Part shown: piece after piece, positions 50,780 through 60,242 of the stretch
Position numbering within the stretch: the first letter of the stretch is position 1
Layout: each line of letters begins with the position of its first letter
DNA from: Pseudonocardia abyssalis
GTDB taxonomy: Bacteria; Actinomycetota; Actinomycetes; Mycobacteriales; Pseudonocardiaceae
Length of the DNA: 64,000 nt
Direction of reading: 5' to 3'
Assembly (NCBI RefSeq): GCF_019263705.2
Contig: NZ_JADQDK010000001.1
Coordinates: forward strand, 1,922,001 to 1,986,000
The notes under the pieces: generated by a model
What the model was told of the DNA's origin: nothing
Database searches by the model: none
Seen by the model: the letters and a program-made list of their open reading frames with translations, nothing else
Made by a program: the position numbers and the translations under genes

Positions 50780-51594
50780 CGGACGGCCGGGAGCCCGAGC
50801 AGCACGTTCATCCGGCCGCTGGCGAATCCCTGCAGGTCCAGCGCGCAGAACGCGAACCCGGCCGCCCGTACCGCGGTGTCGAGCTCCGCACGGAGGTCGG
50901 CTGCGCGGGACACGTCGGCGGCGGGGACCTCGATCCGCGCGACCGAGCCGTCACCGTGTGAGCGCACGCGGCAGACGTCGAAGCCGAGCGCGCGCACGGC
51001 GTCCTCGGCGCGCTCGATGCGTCCCAGCACCAAGGCGGTGACCGGCTCGCCGTAGGCCACGCGCGACGACAGACACGCGGCGGCCGGTTTGTCGGCGGTG
51101 ACGAGCCCGAGCTCGGCGCTGATCCGGCGGACGTCGGACTTGCCCAGCCCGGCGTCGACCAGTGGCGCGATCGCCCCCCGCGCGGCCGCCGCGCGCTGCC
51201 CGGGCCGGTGGTCGCCGAGGTCGTCGACCGTGGTGCCGAGTGCGATCTCCGCGCCGCTCAGGGTTGCCAGCGGCGTCAGGACGTCGAGCAGGGCCGACTT
51301 GCAGTGGTAGCAGCGGTCGCCGTCGTTGGCGGCGTACTCGGGCCGCTCCAGCTCGTCGGTGCAGACCTCGACATGGGCGATCCCCTGCGCCCGGGCGAAC
51401 GCGGCCGCCGCGACCCGCTCGCTGCGCGGCAGGCTCGCGGAGACCGCGGTGACGGCGACGGCGGCGGATCCGAGTTCCTGCGCGGCGACGACGGCGACCA
51501 GCGCGGAGTCGACCCCGCCCGAGTAGGCGACCAGCAGGCGGCCCGCATCCCGGACCCGCTCCCGCAGCCGCTCAGCGGTCGGGGGCACATCCAT
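50776..51594 (-). CDS. larE: Nickel-pincer cofactor sulfur-transfer protein LarE
   Basis: The 272-residue protein is an N-type ATP pyrophosphatase: LLVAYSGGVDSALVAVVAAQEL (PP-loop), NDGDRCYHCKSALLDVL, GTTVDDLGDHRPGQRAA and PAAACLSSRVAYGEPVT. The last holds the cysteine that in Lactobacillus LarE gives its sulfur to the cofactor. GGAGG lies 6 bases before the ATG. No LarA lactate racemase is in the window, so the cofactor must serve an enzyme encoded elsewhere. Confidence 0.94.
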   Translation of the reverse strand: MDVPPTAERLRERVRDAGRLLVAYSGGVDSALVAVVAAQELGSAAVAVTAVSASLPRSERVAAAAFARAQGIAHVEVCTDELERPEYAANDGDRCYHCKSALLDVLTPLATLSGAEIALGTTVDDLGDHRPGQRAAAARGAIAPLVDAGLGKSDVRRISAELGLVTADKPAAACLSSRVAYGEPVTALVLGRIERAEDAVRALGFDVCRVRSHGDGSVARIEVPAADVSRAADLRAELDTAVRAAGFAFCALDLQGFASGRMNVLLGLPAVR

Positions 51595-51905
51595 GCGACA
51601 CCTCCGCGAGCGATCTTCCCGGGGCGAGTCTAGACGCTTCGCGGGCCGGTGCCTTGATCGTCGCACCTTGACCTGAATCGACAACGGTTCCCGATGGGAC
51701 ACACTCCACGGTGCTCGCTGGTGGTCACCGGCCGCCCCGGCGCGGCCCCCGCGGCCCCCGCGGCCCGCCCGATCTTGCAGTGGGGTGGCTTCACTCCAAC
51801 CTGGTTGGAGTGAAGCCACCCCACTGCAACTCCGGCGGGACCTGACCGGCACCATTTGGTGCGAAACGCCTCGCCGGCGGGTCCTGCGGACGCATCATCT
51901 GCGGC
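51595..51905. other. Gene-free stretch with palindromic repeat
   Basis: This 311-base gap divides larE from the divergent AbiEi/DUF559 gene. It holds a perfect 55-base palindrome (51775-51829) and a possible -10 toward larE (rc of GTCTAGAC near 51629-51636). I see no convincing open frame or RNA gene in it. Confidence 0.5.
51775..51829. repeat. Palindromic repeat, copy A (perfect)
   Basis: Two 27-base arms (TTGCAGTGGGGTGGCTTC..., and its exact complement) surround a single T. It is the cleanest of three copies in the window. It lies 76 bases before the AbiEi/DUF559 start. Confidence 0.95.
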
Positions 51906-52913
51906 GTGAGACGAAAGAGTGGGCCCGATCGGGCCGCCATCTGGGCCGCGTCGCGCGGCGGGGTGATCACCGCCCGCACCCTCGTGGCGCTCGGGGTGCC
52001 GGAGTCGACGGTGTACCACCGCTGCCGTGACGGCGGGCCGTGGCAGCGCCTCGCACCCGGCGTCGTGCTGCTGTCGACCGGGCCGCCCACGTCGGACCAG
52101 CTCGTGGTCGCAGCGCTGCTCCACGGGGGCACCGACGCCGTGCTGACGGGGCTCGAGGCCTGCCGCCGCCACCGGATCCGCCGCGGCCCGTCGTCCGGTG
52201 GATCTTTGCAGCTCCTGGTGCCGCACACGCGTCAGGTCCGCAACACCTGGTTCCTGCGGATCGACCGGACACGCCGGCTGCCGCACCCGGTCTACCGGGG
52301 CAGGATCCCGCTGGCGCCGGTCGCACGGGCCGTCGCCGACGCGGTGCGCCTGCTGCGCTCGGAGCGCGAGATCGCGGAGCTGTTCTCCGACGCGGTGCAG
52401 AAGAACCTCTGCACCGTCGCGCAGCTGGTGACCGAGCTCGACGCCGGCGGCCAACACGGATCCGCCACCCCGCGGCGGGTACTGCGCGATGTGCGCGACG
52501 GGGTCCGCTCCGCCGCCGAGCTGGACGCGAAGAGGCTGTGGAGCCGGTCCGGGCTACCCGAACCGTGGTGGAACGCGCCCGTCCACGACGCCGCGGGCCG
52601 CTTCCTCGGGATCGCCGACGCGTGGTGGGACGACGTCGCGCTGGTCTGGGAGATCAACTCCTACCAGTGGCACCTCGCACCCGAGGACTACGCGCGGGAG
52701 CAGGAGAAGCGGGCGAGGTTCACCGCCGTCGGGGTGGCGGTGCTCCCGACGCTGCCCACCCGTCTGCGCACGCAGCCCAGGGAAGTGCTGGCCGAGCTCC
52801 GGGCCTCGTACACCGCAGCCGGCGCTCGCCCGAGACCCGCGGTGCTCGCCGAGCGCACCAACCCTTCCCCGCCGTCGCAGTGGGGTGGCTCTGCTCCAAC
52901 CTGGTTGGAGTAG
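51906..52913 (+). CDS. AbiEi-like antitoxin domain plus DUF559-like nuclease domain
   Basis: The 335-residue protein has an N-terminal winged-helix of AbiEi type: GGVITARTLVALGVPESTVYHRCRDG, GPWQRLAPGVVLLSTGPPT. After a linker, the C-terminal half has a DUF559/Vsr-like core: AAELDAKRLWSRSGLPEPWWN ... WWDDVALVWEINSYQWHLAPEDYAREQEKRARF. Such proteins are common in actinobacterial accessory DNA and are thought to be antitoxin or defence related. The last 12 residues and the stop codon come from palindromic repeat copy B. The gene is thus bracketed by two copies of the repeat. Confidence 0.72.
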   Translation: MRRKSGPDRAAIWAASRGGVITARTLVALGVPESTVYHRCRDGGPWQRLAPGVVLLSTGPPTSDQLVVAALLHGGTDAVLTGLEACRRHRIRRGPSSGGSLQLLVPHTRQVRNTWFLRIDRTRRLPHPVYRGRIPLAPVARAVADAVRLLRSEREIAELFSDAVQKNLCTVAQLVTELDAGGQHGSATPRRVLRDVRDGVRSAAELDAKRLWSRSGLPEPWWNAPVHDAAGRFLGIADAWWDDVALVWEINSYQWHLAPEDYAREQEKRARFTAVGVAVLPTLPTRLRTQPREVLAELRASYTAAGARPRPAVLAERTNPSPPSQWGGSAPTWLE

Positions 52914-52927
52914 AGCCACCCCACTGC
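52877..52927. repeat. Palindromic repeat, copy B
   Basis: This copy shares the GCAGTGGGGTGGCT...AGCCACCCCACTGC arms and the central CTCCAACCTGGTTGGAG with copy A. One or two mismatches lie within its arms. It contains the stop codon of the AbiEi/DUF559 gene and lies between that gene and convergent pdxT, where it can act as terminator. Confidence 0.92.
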
Positions 52928-52959
52928 AATCGGGGGGCGGGGGGGGTGGGGGTGGGGGG

Positions 52960-53577
52960 TTAGGGCAGCATCTTGCGGAAGAGGGCGTGGATGCGGAGGT
53001 CGCCGGTCAGTTCGGGATGGAAGGCCGTGGCCAGCACGTGGCCCTGCCGCACCGCGACCGGGCGCCCGGCCGCGGCACCGGTGTCGGCGCCGGTCACCGT
53101 GTGGTCGGGCACCGTCGCCAGCACCTCGACGTCGTCGCCCGCCTTCTCCACCCACGGGGCGCGGATGAACACCGCGCGCACCGGGTCGCCCGGGACACCG
53201 GTGACGTCGAGATCGGTCTCGAAGGAGTCGACCTGGCGGCCGAACGCGTTGCGCCGCACCACGACGTCGAGGCCGCCGAGCTGTTCCTGGTCGGGGCGGC
53301 CGTCGAGGACCTCGCGCGCGAGCAGGATCATCCCGGCGCACGATCCGTAGGTCGGCATCCCGTCGGCGATGCGGGCGCGCAGGGGGTCGAGCAGCTCGAA
53401 CGTGACGAGCAGGCGGCTCATCGTGGTGGACTCGCCGCCGGGCAGCACGATCGCGTCGACGGCGGCGAGCTCAACCGGGCGGCGGACCGTCACCGCCCGC
53501 GCGCCGCACGCCTCCAGAGCGCGCACGTGCTCACGGACATCGCCCTGCAGGGCCAGCACACCGATCACGGGGACCAC
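52960..53577 (-). CDS. pdxT: Pyridoxal 5'-phosphate synthase glutaminase subunit
   Basis: The 205-residue class I glutaminase has [14 protein letters not shown] at the start, [13 protein letters not shown] (about residue 48), the nucleophile in [11 protein letters not shown] (about residue 80) and the His-Glu pair in FHPELTGD near the C-terminus. It feeds ammonia to PdxS, whose 3' end is at the right edge of the window 10 kb away. GTG at [13 protein letters not shown] is used; a GTG 9 bases later is possible. Confidence 0.96.
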   Translation of the reverse strand: MVPVIGVLALQGDVREHVRALEACGARAVTVRRPVELAAVDAIVLPGGESTTMSRLLVTFELLDPLRARIADGMPTYGSCAGMILLAREVLDGRPDQEQLGGLDVVVRRNAFGRQVDSFETDLDVTGVPGDPVRAVFIRAPWVEKAGDDVEVLATVPDHTVTGADTGAAAGRPVAVRQGHVLATAFHPELTGDLRIHALFRKMLP

Positions 53578-53669
53578 GCAAACAGGGTAGGCGCCGTCTC
53601 CCGGGGAGCACTCCCGCGGGCGTGGGCAACCCTCCTGTCGGTCATCAGCCGACCCGCCCGGGAGCCCCC

Positions 53670-54015
53670 GTGACCGTCGTGGTCGCCGTCCTCGCCCGGG
53701 CGACCTGGGTGGACCGGGTGCCGGTCCGGTTCGCGCCGTCGGCGGCCGTGCTCGTCGTCGTCTGGGTCGGGGTGGGCGTGCTGACACGGCGGTGGGACAC
53801 GGCGACGGTGTGGCCGCGGCGCGCTGCGGGCCGCCATCGTGCTGTCCGCCGGGCTCGGGCTCGCCCGGTTCGCGTTCATGGACCTCGGACGCCCGCGGTA
53901 CTCGCACTCCTCGAGCGCGGACGTGGCGTTCGTCGTCGCGGTGGCCGTGGTGTGCGCGGCGACCGCGGTACTCGGCCTGCCGGTGCCTGCCCGGACCGTG
54001 CGCACACCTCGGTGA
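53670..54015 (+). pseudogene. Frameshifted small membrane protein gene
   Basis: A GTG with GGAG 5 bases upstream opens [23 protein letters not shown] followed by a hydrophobic helix ([15 protein letters not shown]). Near 53820 the sensible frame moves by one base to [23 protein letters not shown] and a second helix ([19 protein letters not shown]), ending at a TGA before the malic enzyme gene. Joined, the two parts make about 115 residues with two or three membrane helices. A one-base insertion in a run of G/C, real or a sequencing error, explains it. Confidence 0.5.
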
Positions 54016-54018
54016 GCC

Positions 54019-55413
<1,395 letters not shown>

Positions 55414-55530
55414 GGCGCAGACCCTACCGGCGGGCACCAGGGGCTCCGGGTTCTGACCGTTCTGGTCTTGTGGCGACCGGGAGCAGGGGTGTGTGATGGC
55501 GCTCACGTCGACGGGGACGAGGTGGTCACC

Positions 55531-57636
55531 ATGGCCGGCAGAGCGGCGGGCGTGCGGACGCGGACGGTCGGGGCGGCCGTCTCCCCCGCGCAGATCCGGA
55601 ACGTGGTGCTCGTCGGACCGTCCGGGTCCGGGAAGACGACGCTGGTGGAGGCGCTGCTCGCGCACACCGGCACGATCCCGCGGGCCGGGTCGGTCACCGA
55701 CGGCACCACGGTCGGCGACCACGATCCCGCCGCGGTGCGCCAGCAGCGGTCCGTCGCGCTGTCGGTCGCCCCCGTGCTCCACGACGGCGTCAAGATCAAC
55801 CTGATCGACACCCCCGGCTACGGCGACTTCGTCGGCGAGCTGCGGGCGGGCCTGCGCGCCGCCGACGCCGCGCTGTTCGTCGTCGCGGCCGACGAGGGCC
55901 GCGAGGGTCGGATCGACCCCGCGACGGTGGCGCAGTGGGAGGAGTGCGCGGCGGTGGGCATGCCGCGGGCCGTCGTCGTCGCCCGCTGCGACGGCCCGCG
56001 GGCCGACCTGGAGGCCACGATCGCCGCGTGCCAGGAGTCGTTCGGGGCCGGGGTCGCCCCGCTCTACCTGCCGATCCGCATCGGCGAGCGCCTCACCGGC
56101 ATCTACGGCCTGCTCTCCCGCACCCCCGCGGGCCAGGCCCCGCACGGCGCGCGCGAGGCCAGGGCGTCGCTGATCGAGGGGATCATCGAGCAGTCCGAGG
56201 ACGAGACGCTGATGGAGCGCTACCTCGACGGCGAGGACCTCGAGCTGGGCACGCTCGTCGCCGACCTGGAGACCGCCGTCGCCCGCGGGTCGTTCCACCC
56301 GGTGATCCCGGTCTGCGCCGCGGGCGGGATCGGGCTCGACGCCCTGCTGGAGGTGCTCGCGGGCGGGTTCCCCTCGCCGCTGGAGCACCCGCTGCCCCCG
56401 GTCTGCGGCATCGACGGCAGCCCCCGCGACGCCCTGTCCGCCGACCCGGACGGCCCGCTCGCCGCCGAGGTCGTCCGGACCTCGGTCGACGCCTACGTCG
56501 GACGCGTCTCGCTGGTCCGCGTGTTCTCCGGGACCTTGCGGCCCGACACCGCCGTGCACGTCAGCGGGCACGCCGCCTGGGGGCGGACCGCGGTCCCCCG
56601 CCAGCGCGGTGCCGACCACGCCCACGACGACGACGAGCGGCTCGCCCACGTCCACGTGCCGCTGGGGGCGACGCTGCAGGAGGTCGACGCCGTCGTGGCC
56701 GGGGACATCGCCGCGCTCACCCGCCTCGGGTCGGCCGAGACCGGCGACACCGTGTCGGCGGCCGACCGGCCGCTGCTGCTGTCCTGCTGGGACCTGCCCG
56801 AGCCGCTGCTGCCGATCGCCGTCGTCGCGCGCACCCGCGGCGACGAGGACGCGCTGGTCAAGGCCCTGGGCAAGATCGTCGCCGCGGATCCGACGCTGGT
56901 GCTCGAGCGCAACACCGAGACCCACCAGAGCGTGCTGTGGTGCATGGGCGAGGCCCACGCCGACGTCGTGCTGTCCCGGCTGCGGGCGGGCGGGGCGGGG
57001 ATCGACACCGAGCCCGTGCGGGTCGCGATGCGGGTCACCCTGGCCGGTCCGGGCCAGGTCACCGGACGGCACGTCAAGCAGAGCGGCGGGCACGGGCAGT
57101 ACGCCGTGTGCCACGTCGAGTTCGAGCCGCTGCCGCGCGGGTCGGGGGTCGAGTTCCGGTCCGCGGTCGTCGGGGGTGCCGTGCCGACGCAGTTCGTCCC
57201 GAGCGTCGAGAAGGGCATCCGCGCCCAGCTCGACCGCGGTCTCGACGACGACCGCCATCCCGTCGTCGACGTCCGGGCGGTACTGGTCGACGGCAAGGCG
57301 CACTCCGTCGACTCCTCCGACGCCGCGTTCCAGACCGCCGGGGCGCTGGCGGTGCGCGAGGCCGCGGCCACCTGCGGCACGGTGCTGCTCGAACCGTTCG
57401 ACGAGGTGCACGTGCGGATCCCCGACCAGCACCTCGGCACCGTGCTCGGTGACCTGTCCGGGCGGCGCGGGCGAGTGCTGGGCACCGAGGTCGACACGCC
57501 CGGCCGCACGCTCGTCCGGGCCGAGGTGCCGTGCGTCGAGCTGCTGCGCTACGCCGTCGACCTGCGGGCGATGACGTCGGGCACCGCCGTGTTCACCCGC
57601 CGGTTCGCCCGCTACGACGAGGCTCCCGCGGGGTAG
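55531..57636 (+). CDS. Elongation factor G-like protein (EF-G2)
   Basis: The 701-residue GTPase has a P-loop VVLVGPSGSGKTTLVEAL, G3 as LIDTPGYGDFV, EF-G domains II-V and the domain IV segment KQSGGHGQYAVCHVEFEP. The G4 motif NKxD is altered to ARCD, and domain I is reduced, as in actinobacterial EF-G2 paralogues, which do not replace EF-G. The ribosome-linked role is unclear. The ATG follows GAGG by 8 bases. It runs into the MFS gene with a 1-base gap. Confidence 0.9.
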   Translation: MAGRAAGVRTRTVGAAVSPAQIRNVVLVGPSGSGKTTLVEALLAHTGTIPRAGSVTDGTTVGDHDPAAVRQQRSVALSVAPVLHDGVKINLIDTPGYGDFVGELRAGLRAADAALFVVAADEGREGRIDPATVAQWEECAAVGMPRAVVVARCDGPRADLEATIAACQESFGAGVAPLYLPIRIGERLTGIYGLLSRTPAGQAPHGAREARASLIEGIIEQSEDETLMERYLDGEDLELGTLVADLETAVARGSFHPVIPVCAAGGIGLDALLEVLAGGFPSPLEHPLPPVCGIDGSPRDALSADPDGPLAAEVVRTSVDAYVGRVSLVRVFSGTLRPDTAVHVSGHAAWGRTAVPRQRGADHAHDDDERLAHVHVPLGATLQEVDAVVAGDIAALTRLGSAETGDTVSAADRPLLLSCWDLPEPLLPIAVVARTRGDEDALVKALGKIVAADPTLVLERNTETHQSVLWCMGEAHADVVLSRLRAGGAGIDTEPVRVAMRVTLAGPGQVTGRHVKQSGGHGQYAVCHVEFEPLPRGSGVEFRSAVVGGAVPTQFVPSVEKGIRAQLDRGLDDDRHPVVDVRAVLVDGKAHSVDSSDAAFQTAGALAVREAAATCGTVLLEPFDEVHVRIPDQHLGTVLGDLSGRRGRVLGTEVDTPGRTLVRAEVPCVELLRYAVDLRAMTSGTAVFTRRFARYDEAPAG

Positions 57637-57637
57637 C

Positions 57638-58840
57638 GTGCGCCGGGTGCACCGACGCGCCGTGGCCGCCCTGTGGACCGCGGTGTTCGTGGTCGCCTTC
57701 GGCACCAACGTGCCCACCCCGCTGCTGCTGGTCTACCGCGACCTCCTCGGCCTGTCCTCGGACGCCCTGACCGGCGCGTTCGGCGTCTACGCGGCGGGGC
57801 TCGTGCCCGCGCTGCTGCTCGCCGGGCCCGCGTCGGACCGCTTCGGGCGCCGCCGGGTGGTCGTGCCGTTCGTGGTGCTGTCGGTCGTCACGTCGCTGCT
57901 GTTCCTCGGGGCGTCCGGGTCGGTGCTGCTGCTGTTCGTCTGCCGGTTCCTGCAGGGCGCGGTGTCCGGCGTGGTGTTCAGCGTCGGCACGGCGTGGCTC
58001 GGCGAGCTCGTCGGGGACCCGGCCCGCGCCGCCCGGCTGACGACGGCGGCGCTGGGCGGCGGCTGGGCGATCGGGCCGCTGGTGTCGGGCCTGCTGGCGC
58101 AGTGGCTGCCGCTGCCGACGGTGCTCCCCTACCTCGTGCACGTCGCCCTGATGCTGGTCGGGCTCGCGCTGCTGCCGCGGGTCCCGGAGACCCTCGCCCC
58201 CGCCGACCGCCGTCGCGGCCCGTGGATCAACCTCGGCGTGCCGCCCGGGACCCGGACCGCGTTCGTGCTGGTCGTGCTGCCCGTCGCGATCGGGGTGTTC
58301 ACGTTCCCGTCCACGGCGGTCACGGTGCTGCCGCTGCTGCTGACGCCCTCGATGCCGCAGATCGCGGTGGCGATCACCGGGTTCGTGGCCGGGGTGACGC
58401 TGCTGACCGGGGTGTTCGCCCAGCCGCTGGGCCGCCGGATCGGCTACGTCGCCGCCGGACCGACGGGGCTCGCGGTCGGGGCCGCGGGGTTCGGGCTGAG
58501 CCTCCTGGGTGTCTCCACCGGTGCCTGGCCGCTGCTCGTGCCGGTCGCGCTGCTGCTCGGCGTCGGCTACGGCCTGTGCCTGGCCGCCGGGCTGACGATG
58601 GTCGGCGAGCTCGCCTCCCCCACCGCCCGCGGAGCCCTGACCGGCACCTTCTACGCGTGCGCCTACCTCGGCTTCGGCGTGCCGCTGCTGCTCTCGCTCG
58701 CCGGGGGCGACGCCGGGTTCGCCCGCCCGCTCGGCGTGCTCGCCGTCGTCATCGCGGTGTGCGCGGCCCTGCTGGCCCTGCCCGCGGCGCGGCGGCTGGT
58801 CAGGCCGGCTGCGCCCGCCGCGTCGCCGCCCGTCGCCTAG
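57638..58840 (+). CDS. MFS transporter
   Basis: The 400-residue protein has about 12 hydrophobic helices and the MFS motif A-like loop GPASDRFGRRRVVVPF between helices 2 and 3. The substrate is unknown; it looks like a drug- or metabolite-exporter type. The start is uncertain: GTG at 57638 or 57647. Its 3' end overlaps the convergent SDR gene by 41 bases. Confidence 0.9.
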   Translation: MRRVHRRAVAALWTAVFVVAFGTNVPTPLLLVYRDLLGLSSDALTGAFGVYAAGLVPALLLAGPASDRFGRRRVVVPFVVLSVVTSLLFLGASGSVLLLFVCRFLQGAVSGVVFSVGTAWLGELVGDPARAARLTTAALGGGWAIGPLVSGLLAQWLPLPTVLPYLVHVALMLVGLALLPRVPETLAPADRRRGPWINLGVPPGTRTAFVLVVLPVAIGVFTFPSTAVTVLPLLLTPSMPQIAVAITGFVAGVTLLTGVFAQPLGRRIGYVAAGPTGLAVGAAGFGLSLLGVSTGAWPLLVPVALLLGVGYGLCLAAGLTMVGELASPTARGALTGTFYACAYLGFGVPLLLSLAGGDAGFARPLGVLAVVIAVCAALLALPAARRLVRPAAPAASPPVA

Positions 58841-60215
58841 CCCGGGTCCGGGCCACCCCCGCGATCGTGCGGGCCATCACCGCGAACACGAAGTCGTGCG
58901 CGGGGAGCTGGGCGTACCAGTAGGCGCGCCCGGTGAGGCCGTCCGGTCGGAACGTCACGCGCTGGACGTAGCGGCTGCGGCCCGCGTCGACGGGCTCGGC
59001 GCGCAGCTCCAGGTGCACGGTGCCGGGCAGCCTGGTCTCCGCGCGCAGCGTCAGCGAGCGGCCCTCGTCGACCTCCTCCACGCGCCACCAGTCCAGAGCC
59101 GCGCCCTCGACGGGCCGGGTCCCCTTCGTGCGGCGCGCGCCGATGCCGCCGAGCAGCCGGTCGATCCCGCCGCGCAGCGCCCACACCCCGGGCACCGTGT
59201 ACCAGCCGTTGTCGCCGCCGATGCCGCTGATCACCTCCCACAGCACCGCCGCGGGGGCGTCGACGGCCTCGACGTGCTCGCCGTGCAGCACCGGTTCGGG
59301 CAGGTCGGTGGCCGCGCGCCCGGCCGCGCCCTCCTCGGCCAGCGCGCGCCGGACCGTCTCCGCGTACGGGGTCGGGCCGCCGGGCGGGGGGCCGTTCGGC
59401 GGGTCGTCGCGGACCACCAGGTCGTGCGCCATGGACTCCAACAGCGGCCCGGCGAGGTGCCGGTCGACCGGGGTGAGTGCCTCCACCGCGCGGGCGAGCA
59501 TCTTCGGCGCCGACACCGGCAGCGGCACGGTCAGCGGGCGCAGCCTCCCCGCGACGGTGGCGAAGCCGGTCATCAGCTCGCGGAAGGACAGGACCTCGGC
59601 GCCGCCGATGTCGAAGGTGCGGTTGACCTCGGGTGCGAGGTCGAGGCAGGCCGTGAGGTGGTGCAGGACGTCGTCGATGCCGATGGGCTGCACGGCGTTC
59701 CAGGCGCGGTCGGGCAGCGGCAGGACCGGGGAGATCGTGGCGAGGTGGCGGATCATCTCGAAGCTCGCCGACCCCGCCCCGACGACGATCCCGGCCTGCA
59801 GCACCGCGGCGGGCACCGGGCCGGCGAGCAGGGCGTCACCGGTCTCGCGGCGCGACGCGAGGTGCTCGGAGTTCTTCTCCCCCACCGGCTGCAGCCCGCC
59901 CAGGTAGACCACGCGGCCCACCCCCGCGTCGCCCGCGGCGGCGGCGAGGCGCTCGGCGGCGGCGCGGTCGCGGCCCGCGTACCCGGGGCCGTCCATGGAG
60001 TGCACGAGGTAGAACACGGCGTCGACGCCGGTGCAGGCCTCGTCCGCCGCGGAGTCGACGTCGCCGACGACGCGCTCGACGTCGTGGGCCCACGGCAGGC
60101 GGTCGAGCTTCGCCGGGTCGCGGACGAGGACGCGGACGTCGTGGCCCGCGGACAGCAGATGGGGCACGAGGCGGGCGCCGACGTAGCCGGTCGCCCCGAT
60201 CACCAGACAGTGCAC
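58800..60215 (-). CDS. SDR-family NAD(P)-binding protein with DUF2867 domain
   Basis: The 471-residue protein has an atypical SDR Rossmann N-terminus (CLVIGATGYVGARLVPHLLSAGHDVRVLVRD), then VVYLGGLQP and NRTFDIGGAEVLSFRELM. The C-terminal 160 residues (AVLWEVISGIGGDNGWYTVPGVWALRGGIDRLLGG ... PAHDFVFAVMARTI) match DUF2867. The combination is common in actinobacteria. Function is unknown; the SDR part is of the NmrA/NDUFA9-like type and may be non-catalytic. Confidence 0.88.
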   Translation of the reverse strand: MHCLVIGATGYVGARLVPHLLSAGHDVRVLVRDPAKLDRLPWAHDVERVVGDVDSAADEACTGVDAVFYLVHSMDGPGYAGRDRAAAERLAAAAGDAGVGRVVYLGGLQPVGEKNSEHLASRRETGDALLAGPVPAAVLQAGIVVGAGSASFEMIRHLATISPVLPLPDRAWNAVQPIGIDDVLHHLTACLDLAPEVNRTFDIGGAEVLSFRELMTGFATVAGRLRPLTVPLPVSAPKMLARAVEALTPVDRHLAGPLLESMAHDLVVRDDPPNGPPPGGPTPYAETVRRALAEEGAAGRAATDLPEPVLHGEHVEAVDAPAAVLWEVISGIGGDNGWYTVPGVWALRGGIDRLLGGIGARRTKGTRPVEGAALDWWRVEEVDEGRSLTLRAETRLPGTVHLELRAEPVDAGRSRYVQRVTFRPDGLTGRAYWYAQLPAHDFVFAVMARTIAGVARTRARRRAATRRAQPA

Positions 60216-60242
60216 GCGTCCGAGCCTCCCCTACCCGCCCCG

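Noticed and set aside
25753-52927. Prophage or integrative element carrying the accessory block
   Set aside because: I found no integrase, transposase, phage structural gene, tRNA or matching direct repeats at the borders.
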